A stretch of 64,000 nt of DNA, taken from positions 3,296,603 through 3,360,602 of the forward strand of contig NZ_LN831197.1 in the NCBI RefSeq assembly GCF_001375535.1, read 5' to 3'. The notes under the pieces were generated by a model, which was not told the origin of the DNA, searched no databases, and worked only from the letters and a program-made list of their open reading frames with translations. Positions 1 to 10,642 of this stretch are shown here, piece by piece. This DNA is from Bacillus niameyensis (GTDB lineage Bacteria; Bacillota; Bacilli; Bacillales; Bacillaceae_C). Positions within the stretch are counted from its first letter, which is position 1; the number at the start of each line of letters is the position of its first letter. A program made the translations under genes and the position numbers.

Positions 1-279
1 CCACATGAATATTTTCCGAGCCTACCGAACGATGAGGTCATTGATATGTATGAATTAACGGTTGCACCAGGAACTGATGAAACCTATGCAGAAGAGATAG
101 CCGTGATTGAAGCGAAGTATAGGGAACAAATGAGACTAGGAAAACTTCATCTAGCAGAAGTGAAAAAATATCAAGATGAATTAGAAACTGTGTATGCAAA
201 GATTACAGATCGTACCCATATAGAAACAATTTATAATGAGTTGGAACAGTTGCTTGGCCAGATAATAGAAGAAGAGTAG
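1..279 (+). CDS. 3' end of an unidentified protein (partial)
   Basis: The reading frame is open from the first base of the window, so the gene starts upstream. The visible 92 residues are mostly charged and look helical, with runs rich in Glu, Lys and Leu in the second half, and end in Glu-Glu-Glu before TAG. An internal ATG exists at 46, but the open frame before it argues against a start there. A terminator follows 12 bases after the stop, so this is the last gene of its unit. I do not recognise the family; the N-terminal part needed to name it lies outside the window. Confidence 0.75.
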   Translation, partial: PHEYFPSLPNDEVIDMYELTVAPGTDETYAEEIAVIEAKYREQMRLGKLHLAEVKKYQDELETVYAKITDRTHIETIYNELEQLLGQIIEEE

Positions 280-290
280 GAAGGAAATTA

Positions 291-316
291 GGCCCGTCCT
301 TTTGTCGGGCTTTTCT
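291..316 (+). terminator. Rho-independent terminator of the partial gene
   Basis: GCCCG (292-296) pairs with CGGGC (306-310) across a 9-base loop and is followed by TTTTC. It closes the upstream partial gene. Confidence 0.85.
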
Positions 317-376
317 TATTGTTAAGGAAAGTATAAAATTTTTAGCGTGTGGATAGTTCTAACAGGAAGGTTTGTC

Positions 377-518
377 GTCCAGCTCCAGCGCCTAGCGACT
401 AGCAAATTTACGTCTTCTTCCTACGATAAGTCAACATCGGCTCATGCTTCGCCGTGTTTCCTTTATCTCGTCAGAAGTCTTTAAATTTGTACGTCGCTAA
501 ACAGGCGCTTGCGCTTTT
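377..518 (+). repeat. Interspersed repeat, copy A
   Basis: The segment starts GTCCAGCTCCAGCGCC, passes through TTCCTACGATAAGTCAACAT and ends with GGCGCTTGCGCTTTTG. The same modules recur at 6022-6257 and 60403-60605 (inverted) and 61222-61478 (direct). This copy lacks the inner 90-base module found in the other three. It fills most of the gap between the partial gene and the GntR regulator (280-654); the rest of that gap holds only the terminator and the GntR operator. Confidence 0.85.
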
Positions 519-587
519 GTTCATAAAAGAACTAAGTACTTCTTCAAATATCTTCCCTATTCCACGAAAAAGTGTTACGATATATTT

Positions 588-605
588 AACTGGTCATGAC
601 AACAT
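588..605 (+). promoter_or_regulatory. Putative GntR/UTRA operator 1
   Basis: AACTGGTCATGACAACAT lies 50 bases before the GntR gene. It recurs with one change (TGGTAATGACAACAT) just before agaS at 1491. The TGGT...ACA layout resembles sites of HutC-subfamily regulators such as NagR/YvoA. Autoregulation is inferred. Confidence 0.65.
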
Positions 606-654
606 GACAAAGTGGTTCTCTGGCACCCTTGGTTGAAAGTATATAAGGAGAAGA

Positions 655-1380
655 ATGATGATGATTGAGAAAGATAACCGCTTACCCCTTTATTATCAAC
701 TCATGGATATGATTGTTGAAAAAATCGAATCAGGGGAATTAAAAGAGCATGATAAACTGCCCTCTGAGCGAGAATTATGCGAAATGCATAATGTGAGCCG
801 GACGACAGTAAGGCAAACGATGCTAGAGTTAGAAAAAGAAAATTATATTTATAAGCAACATGGCAAGGGGACTTTCGTTTCACCGAAAGTGATTAACCAA
901 AGCTTAGTTAAATTTTATAGTTTTACAGAGGAAATGGAAAAGATTAATAAGACGCCATCAACAAAGGTGCTAGCATTTGAAAATATAAAATGTGATAGCA
1001 AAATTGCAAAAAAAATGACCCTATTAGAAGGTGAATCATTATATAAAATTACCCGCTTAAGGTTTGCGGATGATGAACCAATGATGTATGAAACATCCTA
1101 CTTGCCGAAAAAGCGTTTCCCTGATTTGACTGCTTCTAAATTAGAAAAAACGCCAATGTATACTCTTTTTCGTGATCTTTATCAAGTGAGGATCACAAGA
1201 GCAAATGAGCGTTTTCGGGCAGTACCGACATCTCGAATGGAAGCGGATCTTCTCCATATTCATAAGGACGAACCAAGCCTTTTAATCGAGCGAATCACCT
1301 ATGAACAAGATCATGTTATTGAATATACAGCTACAATTGCGAGAGGTGATAAATTTACCTATTCAGTCGAATTAACTTAA
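655..1380 (+). CDS. GntR-family (HutC/UTRA) transcription regulator
   Basis: This is a 241-residue regulator with an N-terminal winged helix-turn-helix (about residues 8-75, containing PSERELCEMHNVSRTTVRQ) and a C-terminal UTRA ligand-binding domain (about 95-235). UTRA domains of this subfamily bind sugar phosphates, so the effector is probably a GalNAc- or GalN-6-phosphate type compound; that is inference from the adjacent agaS operon. Three consecutive ATGs (655, 658, 661) follow the RBS AAGGAG at 645-650, and 658 or 661 would give better spacing. The same operator-like box stands before this gene and before agaS, fitting local repression relieved by the sugar phosphate. Confidence 0.93.
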   Translation: MMMIEKDNRLPLYYQLMDMIVEKIESGELKEHDKLPSERELCEMHNVSRTTVRQTMLELEKENYIYKQHGKGTFVSPKVINQSLVKFYSFTEEMEKINKTPSTKVLAFENIKCDSKIAKKMTLLEGESLYKITRLRFADDEPMMYETSYLPKKRFPDLTASKLEKTPMYTLFRDLYQVRITRANERFRAVPTSRMEADLLHIHKDEPSLLIERITYEQDHVIEYTATIARGDKFTYSVELT

Positions 1381-1464
1381 CAGGTAAGTTTCATGCTACT
1401 TAGTATTAGCGGACAGGATGCCCGAAATATAGCTTTTGCGATAGAACATTGCAATTTTTTGCTT

Positions 1465-1484
1465 GGAAGGGCCCTTCCGTTTTT
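1465..1484 (+). terminator. Hairpin between the regulator and agaS
   Basis: The perfect palindrome GGAAGGGCCCTTCC (1465-1478) is followed by GTTTTT. It probably terminates the GntR transcript. It sits directly before operator 2, so it could also be part of the agaS promoter region. Confidence 0.6.
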
Positions 1485-1490
1485 CTAATA

Positions 1491-1508
1491 AACTGGTAAT
1501 GACAACAT
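1491..1508 (+). promoter_or_regulatory. Putative GntR/UTRA operator 2
   Basis: AACTGGTAATGACAACAT matches the box at 588-605 in 17 of 18 positions and ends 15 bases before agaS. The repetition at both transcription units makes it the likely binding site of the adjacent GntR protein. Confidence 0.65.
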
Positions 1509-1523
1509 TATAAGGGAGGATGG

Positions 1524-3552
<2,029 letters not shown>

Positions 3553-3553
3553 A

Positions 3554-4483
3554 ATGATTGTAACCGTCACTTTAAACCCAGCTGTTGACGTATCTTATCA
3601 GGCGGCCCGTTTTCAAATCGATCATGGGCATCGTGTAGAAGCAGGTCGCAAAACGGCTGGTGGAAAGGGATTGAATGTTTCACGAGTTTTAAGCCAATTA
3701 GGTGAACAGCCATTATGTACTGGATTTATTGGTGGAAAAAACGGAGAATGGCTTGAGAATAAATTAAATGAAGAAGGACTTCAACATGCTTTTGTTTCTG
3801 TCAATGGGGAAACGAGAACCTGTATTGCCATTCTTGATGAGGAAAACAATACGCAGACGGAGTTAATGGAGAAAGGTCCTGTCATAACAGCTGAAGAGCA
3901 AGAAGAGTTTGAAGAGGTTTTTGAAAATCTTCTTGGGGAGACGAGTCTAGTCATTGCATCTGGCAGTCTCCCAGCAGGACTCCCATTATCATTTTATAAG
4001 GAACTTTGTCAGTGGGCAAAATCAGCAAATATTCCCGTAATATTAGACACTAGTGGTGAAGCGCTTGTCTCTGGGATTGAAGGAAAGCCCTTTCTCATAA
4101 AGCCTAACAAAGAAGAGCTTTGCCAATACAAAAATCAATCAGATTTAACATTGGATGAAATGATTGGAGCAGCGAGGGAAATCTGTTCTAAAGGTGTCGA
4201 ATATGTGTTGATTTCGATGGGGGCAGAAGGAGCACTGCTAGTTGGAAAAGAGACCCTATTAAAAGCAGATATTCCAACTATTAAAGTAGTGAACGCTGTT
4301 GGATCAGGAGATAGTACAGTAGCCGGAATGGCCTATGCCCTTAAGGAAGGATTAGAAATTGCGGAATGCCTGAAATGGGCTTGTGCCTGTGGCATGTCTA
4401 ACGCTATGGAGATTGAAACAGGTACAGTTCAAAAACAGATTGTTGAAGAGTTAATTGAACAAATAACGATTAGAAACTTGTAA
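3554..4483 (+). CDS. lacC: PfkB-family tagatose-6-phosphate / 1-phosphofructokinase (LacC type)
   Basis: 309 residues from ATG 3554. An in-frame ATG at 3503 lies inside the aldolase gene and would add 17 unrelated residues, so it is rejected. The protein has the PfkB N-terminal TLNPAVDVSY, the sugar-binding GGKGLNVSR and the C-terminal anion hole and base NAVGSGDS. Kinases of this group phosphorylate tagatose-6-phosphate or fructose-1-phosphate. Between agaS and the aldolase, tagatose-6-phosphate is the expected substrate. Confidence 0.88.
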   Translation: MIVTVTLNPAVDVSYQAARFQIDHGHRVEAGRKTAGGKGLNVSRVLSQLGEQPLCTGFIGGKNGEWLENKLNEEGLQHAFVSVNGETRTCIAILDEENNTQTELMEKGPVITAEEQEEFEEVFENLLGETSLVIASGSLPAGLPLSFYKELCQWAKSANIPVILDTSGEALVSGIEGKPFLIKPNKEELCQYKNQSDLTLDEMIGAAREICSKGVEYVLISMGAEGALLVGKETLLKADIPTIKVVNAVGSGDSTVAGMAYALKEGLEIAECLKWACACGMSNAMEIETGTVQKQIVEELIEQITIRNL

Positions 4484-4509
4484 TTGAAATCTTGCGGGGG
4501 GAATATCCA

Positions 4510-6021
4510 TTGAAGAAGCCTAATATTCTTCTTATTACGAGCGATCAGCAACATTTTAATACAATTGGTGCTTTTAACCCTGAGATCAAGACACCTAACT
4601 TGGATCGATTAGTACGGGAAGGGACAACGTTCAATCGAGCGTATTGTCCCAATCCTACGTGCACACCAACTCGTGCATCCATTATCACGGGAATGTACCC
4701 TAGCCAACATGGGGCATGGACATTGGGGACGAAGCTTTTAGAAGACCGCCAGACAATCGGAGATGTATTTCAAGATCATGATTACCGTACTGCTTTGATT
4801 GGAAAGGCTCATTTTCAACCAGTAAGACATACGGAGGAATTTCCTTCGTTGGAATCATATCCACTTTTAAGTGATTTAGATTTCTGGAAGAAATTTGCTG
4901 ATTCTTATTATGGATTTGAGCATGTAGAACTGACTAGAAACCATACAAATGAGCATTTAGTAGGTCAGCATTATGCCATTTGGATGGAAGAAAAAGGTTG
5001 TACGAATTGGCGAGACTATTTTCTTCCACCAACTGGAAATATGGATCCAGAAGAAAAGTATAAATGGGCGATCCCTGAAGAATATCATTATAATACGTGG
5101 ATCGCTGAACGGACGAATGCCAAACTTGAGGAATATGTAGAAAAGGACGAAAACTTCTTTATGTGGTCAAGTTTTTTTGACCCACATCCACCTTATCTCG
5201 TTCCAGAACCGTGGGATACGATGTACGATCCTGATCAATTAACGATTCCAACAGGACGAGATGGAGAGTTCGATGATAAACCTCCTCATTTTAAATTAAC
5301 ACAGGAAGAAAACCCCGATTTTTCTAATTACCGAGAAACGGGATATGGTATACACGGTTATCATACACATAGAGATGTAAGCGATGAGGACCATAAAAAA
5401 CTTACCGCTACATATTATGGAATGGTTAGTATGATGGATAAATATATCGGAAACATTCTAGACAAACTTGATGAGCTTGGAATTGCAGATAATACGATTA
5501 TTGTATTCACAAGTGATCATGGCCATTTCTTCGGTCAACATGGGCTTCAATATAAAGGGGGCTTCCATTATGAAGACTTGATTAAGGTGCCCTTTATAGT
5601 TCGTTATCCTAATCACGTTCCGGCAGAAAGGCTCTCAAGTTCAATGCAAAGTCTCGTAGATCTTGCACCGACTTTTTTAAGCATGACGGATTTGCCTGTT
5701 CCTCCGCAAATGACGGGTGTTAACCAAAGTGAAGTTTGGTATGGAGAAAAGGAACAAGCCCGTGATCATATAATTTGTGAATTTAGACATGAACCAACTA
5801 CCATTCATCAAAAAACATATGTTAATGAGCGTTACAAGCTGACTGTTTACTATAATCAATCATATGGGGAACTCTACGATTTGGAGAATGACCCCGAAGA
5901 ATACACAAACCTTTGGGATCTACCAGACTATCAAACTTTGAAACAGGAATTATTATTAAAATATATATGGGCTGAACTAGGAAAAGAGTCCATGCCTATG
6001 CCACGAGTAACTGGAGCATAG
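4510..6021 (+). CDS. Cytoplasmic type I (formylglycine) sulfatase
   Basis: 503 residues from TTG 4510; the G-rich RBS at 4494-4502 has good spacing to it, whereas TTG 4492 would overlap the RBS. The N-terminal metal site ITSDQQHFNTIG, the CTPTR modification motif (Cys51) and the later TSDHGHFFGQHG define the alkaline-phosphatase-fold sulfatase family. Cys51 must be oxidised to formylglycine by a maturase; none is present in this window. There is no signal peptide, so it would act on imported sulfated sugars or glycopeptides. The preceding GalN pathway suggests a sulfated GalNAc substrate (inference). A phosphonate monoester hydrolase is a weaker alternative. Confidence 0.88.
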   Translation: MKKPNILLITSDQQHFNTIGAFNPEIKTPNLDRLVREGTTFNRAYCPNPTCTPTRASIITGMYPSQHGAWTLGTKLLEDRQTIGDVFQDHDYRTALIGKAHFQPVRHTEEFPSLESYPLLSDLDFWKKFADSYYGFEHVELTRNHTNEHLVGQHYAIWMEEKGCTNWRDYFLPPTGNMDPEEKYKWAIPEEYHYNTWIAERTNAKLEEYVEKDENFFMWSSFFDPHPPYLVPEPWDTMYDPDQLTIPTGRDGEFDDKPPHFKLTQEENPDFSNYRETGYGIHGYHTHRDVSDEDHKKLTATYYGMVSMMDKYIGNILDKLDELGIADNTIIVFTSDHGHFFGQHGLQYKGGFHYEDLIKVPFIVRYPNHVPAERLSSSMQSLVDLAPTFLSMTDLPVPPQMTGVNQSEVWYGEKEQARDHIICEFRHEPTTIHQKTYVNERYKLTVYYNQSYGELYDLENDPEEYTNLWDLPDYQTLKQELLLKYIWAELGKESMPMPRVTGA

Positions 6022-6257
6022 AAAAGCGTAAGCGCCTGTTCAGCGGCGTACGAACTTTTTGGATTAAGGATGAACGGCTAAAGACGCGCCGTCCTGGCGC
6101 AACGCCGTTCTGACCAACATCCTGTTGGCCTGAGATAAAGGAAACACAGTGAGCCGCTAGGCGAACTGATGTTGACTTATCGTAGGAAGAAGCTGAAAGT
6201 TCGCTAGCCGCTAGGCGCTGGAGCTAGACAAGAAAAGCGTAAGCGCCTATTCAGCGA
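6022..6257 (-). repeat. Interspersed repeat, copy B (inverted)
   Basis: Reads in inverted orientation relative to copy A: GAAAAGCGTAAGCGCC, a 90-base module (GGCGCAACGCCGTTCTGACC, GAGATAAAGGAAACAC), TGTTGACTTATCGTAGGAAG, then GCGCTGGAGCTAGAC. Bases 6230-6257 repeat the GAAAAGCGTAAGCGCC end, so the copy is partly tandem. It fills the whole gap between the sulfatase and the GH123-like gene. Confidence 0.85.
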
Positions 6258-6289
6258 CAAAACGTTAAAAGATTATGGAGGAGAAAAGG

Positions 6290-7939
6290 ATGAGCAAAAT
6301 TGAATTTCAACTAGCGGATTCATTAGAAAAAGTATTTCCAGATAATTCGCCAAAGGAATTTTCTTTAAAAGAACCAACCCTTTTTCAAAACGAGCAATTT
6401 TCTTTTCAACTTGCCTACCGATCCGAAGGGGAAAATTCTGTCCAAATTCGGATTGTAGCAGATGATTCAATCCTAGTATCTGTAAGCAAGGTTAAAAAGG
6501 TCCCTTCAGATTTACCTGCCTATCCAGATCGACATGATGAAAACTACTTATCTACGGAACCAGGATTATATCCCGATTTTCTCGAACCAGTTATAGATGG
6601 AAAAGTAGAATTAGAGACAGATGGTTGGAATGCTATTTGGCTGGATGTAAAGCCTGACAGTCAAATTTCCGGAGAAAAGGCCATTACCATTAAAGTTTTA
6701 GATGAAAAAGGTGAGGATCTTTACGAAGGAACGGTCAACATCCGCATTATTCACGGCTCACTGCCTGAGCAAAAGCTCATCCGTACAGAATGGTTCCATG
6801 CTGATTGTTTAGCAGATTATTATCAAATAGAAGCGTTCTCAGAAGAACATTGGCGAATTGTAGAAAACTTCATTAAAACAGCTAGCGAAAATGGAATCAA
6901 TATGATTCTGACACCGGTCTTTACACAACCTCTTGATACCCAAGTGGGAGGAGAGCGGACAACTGTTCAGCTTGTTGATATTTCCCTAGAAAATGGCCAA
7001 TACACTTTTGACTTTTCTCAATTAAAAAGATGGCTGGAAATTTGTGGACGCCACGATATAAAATACTTAGAAATCGCCCATCTCTTTACCCAATGGGGAG
7101 CTGCATTTACACCAAAGATTCTTGTGAAGGAAGATGGTCAGCTAACTAAAAGGTTTGGCTGGCATGTGGCATCAGACAGTGTTGAATACCAGGAATTCTT
7201 GCAGGCGTTTCTACCAGCTTTAACAGACTTTTTGCAAGAAAACTGGCAGCAAGAAAATGTTTATTTCCATATTTCCGATGAGCCATACGAAGGAAATCTC
7301 GAAACGTATTCAAAAGCTAAGTCAATCGCAGCACCATACCTTGAAGGATTCAAAATCATGGATGCTTTAAGTAATTATTCCTTCTATGAAAGAGGGATTG
7401 TTCAAAAGCCTGTAGTGGCAACGAATCATATCCAACCGTTCTTAGATCATAAAGTACCTGGCTTATGGGCTTATTATTGCTGCTCGCAAAATGTCGGAGT
7501 CAGCAATCGTTTCATGGCCATGCCGTCTGCCAGGAACCGGATTATCGCAACTCAGCTATTCAAATTCGACATTGAAGGATTTTTACAGTGGGGATACAAC
7601 TTTTACAATAGTCAATATTCGATCGAACCGATCAATCCTTATGAAGTTACAGATGCGAAGAAAGCATTCCCGTCTGGCGACGCATTTCTTGTATACCCTG
7701 GGAAAAATGGAGAGGCATTACCTTCCATTCGTTCAAGAGTGTTCTTTCAAGCTATGCAAGATCTAAGAGCATTGCAATGGTTGGAGGAATTGAAAGGGAA
7801 ACAATTTGTATTAGAATTAATTGAGAAAAAAGGGGAAATCACATTCTCTGAATACCCGAAGGAAAGTGGCTATATCTTCAATATGAGGGAAGAAGTAAAT
7901 AGGGAGATTGAAAAAGCACTAGTCGCAGAGTCTGTATAA
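6290..7939 (+). CDS. GH123-like / DUF4091 glycoside hydrolase (candidate beta-N-acetylgalactosaminidase)
   Basis: 549 residues from ATG 6290; the RBS GGAGGAG (6277-6283) lies 6 bases before it, so the in-frame ATG 6275 is rejected. A beta-rich N-terminal domain (to about 170) precedes a TIM-barrel region of the DUF4091 type. HISDEPYEG places an Asp-Glu pair at residues 330-331. In GH123 such a pair supports substrate-assisted hydrolysis by the N-acetyl group of GalNAc. There is no signal peptide, so action is intracellular. Neighbouring agaS and sulfatase genes fit release of GalNAc from imported glycans. The GH123 assignment is by motif and context only; DUF4091 proteins of unknown activity exist. 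Confidence 0.75.
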   Translation: MSKIEFQLADSLEKVFPDNSPKEFSLKEPTLFQNEQFSFQLAYRSEGENSVQIRIVADDSILVSVSKVKKVPSDLPAYPDRHDENYLSTEPGLYPDFLEPVIDGKVELETDGWNAIWLDVKPDSQISGEKAITIKVLDEKGEDLYEGTVNIRIIHGSLPEQKLIRTEWFHADCLADYYQIEAFSEEHWRIVENFIKTASENGINMILTPVFTQPLDTQVGGERTTVQLVDISLENGQYTFDFSQLKRWLEICGRHDIKYLEIAHLFTQWGAAFTPKILVKEDGQLTKRFGWHVASDSVEYQEFLQAFLPALTDFLQENWQQENVYFHISDEPYEGNLETYSKAKSIAAPYLEGFKIMDALSNYSFYERGIVQKPVVATNHIQPFLDHKVPGLWAYYCCSQNVGVSNRFMAMPSARNRIIATQLFKFDIEGFLQWGYNFYNSQYSIEPINPYEVTDAKKAFPSGDAFLVYPGKNGEALPSIRSRVFFQAMQDLRALQWLEELKGKQFVLELIEKKGEITFSEYPKESGYIFNMREEVNREIEKALVAESV

Positions 7940-7951
7940 ACCTTTCCTTGT

Positions 7952-7985
7952 AAGGCAGCTATTTAGATGGTAGCTGCCTTGTTTG
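7952..7985 (+). terminator. Terminator after the GH123-like gene
   Basis: AAGGCAGCTA (7952-7961) pairs perfectly with TAGCTGCCTT (7971-7980), followed by GTTTG. It marks the 3' end of the agaS-to-GH123 cluster. Confidence 0.85.
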
Positions 7986-8050
7986 TCACTCATAGAAGCT
8001 TAATTCGGATCTTTTCTATTCAAATTGAGAAGGAACCAAGATTTCAAAAT

Positions 8051-8081
8051 ATTGACACAGTCAATAAAAAGGGGGTATCAT
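8051..8081 (+). promoter_or_regulatory. Sigma-A promoter with palindrome, upstream of the LacI gene
   Basis: TTGACA (8052-8057), an 18-base spacer and TATCAT (8076-8081) form a good vegetative promoter. The -35 lies inside a perfect inverted repeat ATTGAC-ACA-GTCAAT (8051-8065), a possible operator. Confidence 0.6.
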
Positions 8082-8132
8082 TTTATTTAAAATATATGTG
8101 CAAGCGTTGTCACTGCGATTTGAGGGAATGCT

Positions 8133-9164
8133 ATGGTGAGACTAAAAGACATTGCAGAGCATGTTGGGGTTTCTATTTCAACTGTTTCTCGCGTAATTAA
8201 AAATGATAGAAGTAGGAGTGTGCATCCTGATACGAGAAAAAAAGTATGGGATGCTGTTAAGGAATTAGGTTATGTTCCTAATCTAAATGCTAGAAGTTTG
8301 GTAACAGGTAAGGATCTAGATGAGTACAAAAAAAGAACGATGAAAATTGGATGGGTGGCCAATCCAAAAACTGCTGAAATGAATCCCTACTACTCTAGTA
8401 TTTATTCTGGGATTAGCGATACGATCAGCCAATTGGAATATACTTTAGTTAATATTAATAAAGATGATTTGGATGAAGACTCGAGACTTCTAGAAATACT
8501 CCATGAATCAGGGATCGAAGGTTTAATCCTTCTCGATAAACTTGATCAGGATTTGGTCGAGTTTATTCAGCAATATATCCCTGTTGTAGGAATAGACTAT
8601 TCATATACGGAAGAGTCGATTACAGTTGTCGATTTTGATCGAATTGCAGCAGCCAAAAAAGCTGTAGGCCATTTAATTAATGCTGGTCATACACAAATTG
8701 GATTTATCGGTGGTGGTATAGGGGAAAGAAACGAAAATCTCTCCCTTGAAAAAAGATTTCAGGGATATAGGTTAGCGTTAGAAGAGACTGGCATTAACTT
8801 TCAAGAGGATTGGGTAATTAATACATTCTGGAGTATTGAACATAGCTATTTAGGAATGCAGCAAATTTTAAAGCAGGAAGTATTGCCGACTGCTATGTTT
8901 TGCGCAAGTGACCTAATGGCTATTGCAGCAATGCGGGCAGTATATGAACATGGCCTTAAAATTCCCAATGATATGGCGTTTATTGGCTTTGATAATATTG
9001 AAATGGCAAAATACTCAACGCCACCCCTTACCTCAATGAATATTCCTAAATATGAAATGGGAGAAATAGCGGCAAAGACAGTTATTGATATGGTTGAAAA
9101 AAGACTCGATATTCCTATCAAAATTTTATTACCCTTTGAGTTAATAATTCGTGAATCCTGCTAA
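8133..9164 (+). CDS. LacI-family transcription regulator
   Basis: 343 residues. The N-terminal helix-turn-helix VRLKDIAEHVGVSISTVSRV and hinge are followed by a periplasmic-binding-protein-like effector domain (about 65-340) with FIGGGIGERNE and AFIGFDNIEMAKY. It is preceded by a strong promoter and the RBS GAGGGA (8122-8127). The nearby genes (oxidoreductase, solute-binding proteins, permeases) have CG-centred boxes upstream that could be its operators. The effector cannot be read from sequence. Confidence 0.93.
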   Translation: MVRLKDIAEHVGVSISTVSRVIKNDRSRSVHPDTRKKVWDAVKELGYVPNLNARSLVTGKDLDEYKKRTMKIGWVANPKTAEMNPYYSSIYSGISDTISQLEYTLVNINKDDLDEDSRLLEILHESGIEGLILLDKLDQDLVEFIQQYIPVVGIDYSYTEESITVVDFDRIAAAKKAVGHLINAGHTQIGFIGGGIGERNENLSLEKRFQGYRLALEETGINFQEDWVINTFWSIEHSYLGMQQILKQEVLPTAMFCASDLMAIAAMRAVYEHGLKIPNDMAFIGFDNIEMAKYSTPPLTSMNIPKYEMGEIAAKTVIDMVEKRLDIPIKILLPFELIIRESC

Positions 9165-9490
9165 TTTAGGAAAACGTTTGGCTTAAGAAAAAGACAGTTG
9201 AATATTCCCTAAAACTAGAATAATAAGCAATATTCTGGTTTTAGGGTAAAAACCCATTGACAGCCTCTACTATGGGTGATATCTTATATGTAAATTTGAT
9301 GAAAACGTTATCAAGTGTTTTCCTTTAACTATGATGAATGGGTTATTCTTTTTCTCATACATTTCAATAACTCTGGAAAACTATCTTTAAACTTTTCATC
9401 GCTTTTACTATTTAATATGTATTTTTTTGGCAACGTTTGGATTGATTTTGGAGAATATACTGTTATATTCCATTTTTGGAGGGGAAAATT
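9165..9490. promoter_or_regulatory. Regulatory gap before the Gfo/Idh gene
   Basis: No gene. It contains an AACGTTTGGCT box at 9174-9184, an imperfect terminator-like hairpin at 9208-9246 (CCCTAAA with TTTAGGG), a promoter and cre at 9257-9313, and a second AACGTTTGGAT box at 9432-9442. Confidence 0.6.
9257..9313 (+). promoter_or_regulatory. Promoter with downstream cre-type operator
   Basis: TTGACA (9257-9262), a 17-base spacer and TATCTT (9280-9285) are followed at 9300-9313 by TGAAAACGTTATCA, a full match to the Bacillus catabolite-responsive element consensus. Its position just after the expected start site suggests repression by CcpA or by the neighbouring LacI protein. Confidence 0.7.
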
Positions 9491-10642
9491 GTGAAAAAGG
9501 TAAGAATGGGTATTATTGGTGCTGGTTTAAGAAGTGGAATCGCTAAACACTGGCATGATCCAAATGGTGAATCTGTTGTTGTAGGTGTTGCAGATATTTC
9601 AGAGGAACGCTTAGAGAAATTCAAAGAGAATATTAATCCAGATGTTTTTGCAACAACGGATTATCGTGAACTTTTGAAACTAGAAGATATTGATGCTGTT
9701 GCCATAACTTCGCCGGACCATTTACACGAGGAGCATGCTATTGCTGCACTTGAGGCCGGAAAGCATGTTTACTGTGAAAAGCCATTAGCTATTACGGTAG
9801 AGGGCTGTGACCGAATTATTGAAACAGCCGAAAGGACAGGCAAGCATTTAATGGTTGGCTTTAACATGCGCTATATGAACATGTATCAAACGATGAAAGG
9901 GATCATTGATTCAGGCGTATTAGGAGATCTAAAAGCTGTCTGGGTTCGACATTTTGTTGGTTATGGAGGCTATTTCTACTATCATGACTGGCATGGGAAT
10001 TCAAAGAATACCACTTCCCTTCTGCTTCAAAAAGGATCACATGATATTGATGTCATCCATTGGCTAACGGGTCAGTATACAAAGAAAGTAACCGCTTTTG
10101 GTAGTCTTGATTATTATGGTGGAGACAAGCCTAATAGTCTTACCTGTCCAGAATGTGATTTGAAAGATACGTGTCCAGATTATAGTCCTCATACGTTGAT
10201 TGAATGTGCATTCCGTGAAGAGATTGACGTAGAAGATAATAATATGGTTCTGATGGAGTTAGAGGGAGGAATTAAAGCATCCTATCTACAATGCCACTTT
10301 ACACCAGACTACCAACGAAACTATGTCTTTATCGGAACGAAAGGGCGTATGGAGAACTCGGAATTGGATGGAAAGATCTATGTAAAGACAAGAAAATCCA
10401 ATTCATGGCAGGAAAATAGCGATGTTGTTTATGAGATGAAAAAGACAACAGGTGGACATGGCGGTGCTGATCCGAAAATATGTCGTGACTTTATCAATCT
10501 AGTTCTCTATAATAAGCAGCCGTTGACAAGCCCAAGTGCTGGAAGAATGAGTGTAGCAGTTGGTTGTGCCGCGACTGAGTCCATTAGAGCGGGTGGAAAG
10601 GTTATAGATATTAGTCAAGAGTCCACAGTAACTAATATATAA
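9491..10642 (+). CDS. Gfo/Idh/MocA-family NAD(P)-dependent oxidoreductase
   Basis: 383 residues from GTG 9491; the RBS GGAGGGG (9478-9484) overlaps the alternative TTG at 9476, so GTG is chosen. The Rossmann motif GIIGAG is near residue 8, and the family Glu-Lys-Pro motif (YCEKPLAI) is near residue 97. A Cys-rich insert (CPECDLKDTC) near residue 220 is also seen in other members of the family. It probably oxidises a sugar or polyol from the imported glycan. GH109 alpha-N-acetylgalactosaminidases share this fold, so a glycosidase role is possible but not shown. Confidence 0.88.
   Translation: MKKVRMGIIGAGLRSGIAKHWHDPNGESVVVGVADISEERLEKFKENINPDVFATTDYRELLKLEDIDAVAITSPDHLHEEHAIAALEAGKHVYCEKPLAITVEGCDRIIETAERTGKHLMVGFNMRYMNMYQTMKGIIDSGVLGDLKAVWVRHFVGYGGYFYYHDWHGNSKNTTSLLLQKGSHDIDVIHWLTGQYTKKVTAFGSLDYYGGDKPNSLTCPECDLKDTCPDYSPHTLIECAFREEIDVEDNNMVLMELEGGIKASYLQCHFTPDYQRNYVFIGTKGRMENSELDGKIYVKTRKSNSWQENSDVVYEMKKTTGGHGGADPKICRDFINLVLYNKQPLTSPSAGRMSVAVGCAATESIRAGGKVIDISQESTVTNI

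Noticed and set aside
454..636. 60-codon plus-strand ORF
   Set aside because: It lies across interspersed repeat copy A and the GntR operator and has no RBS.
7967..8200. 77-codon ORF with several Cys residues
   Set aside because: It runs through the promoter and the first codons of the LacI gene in another frame and lacks a RBS.
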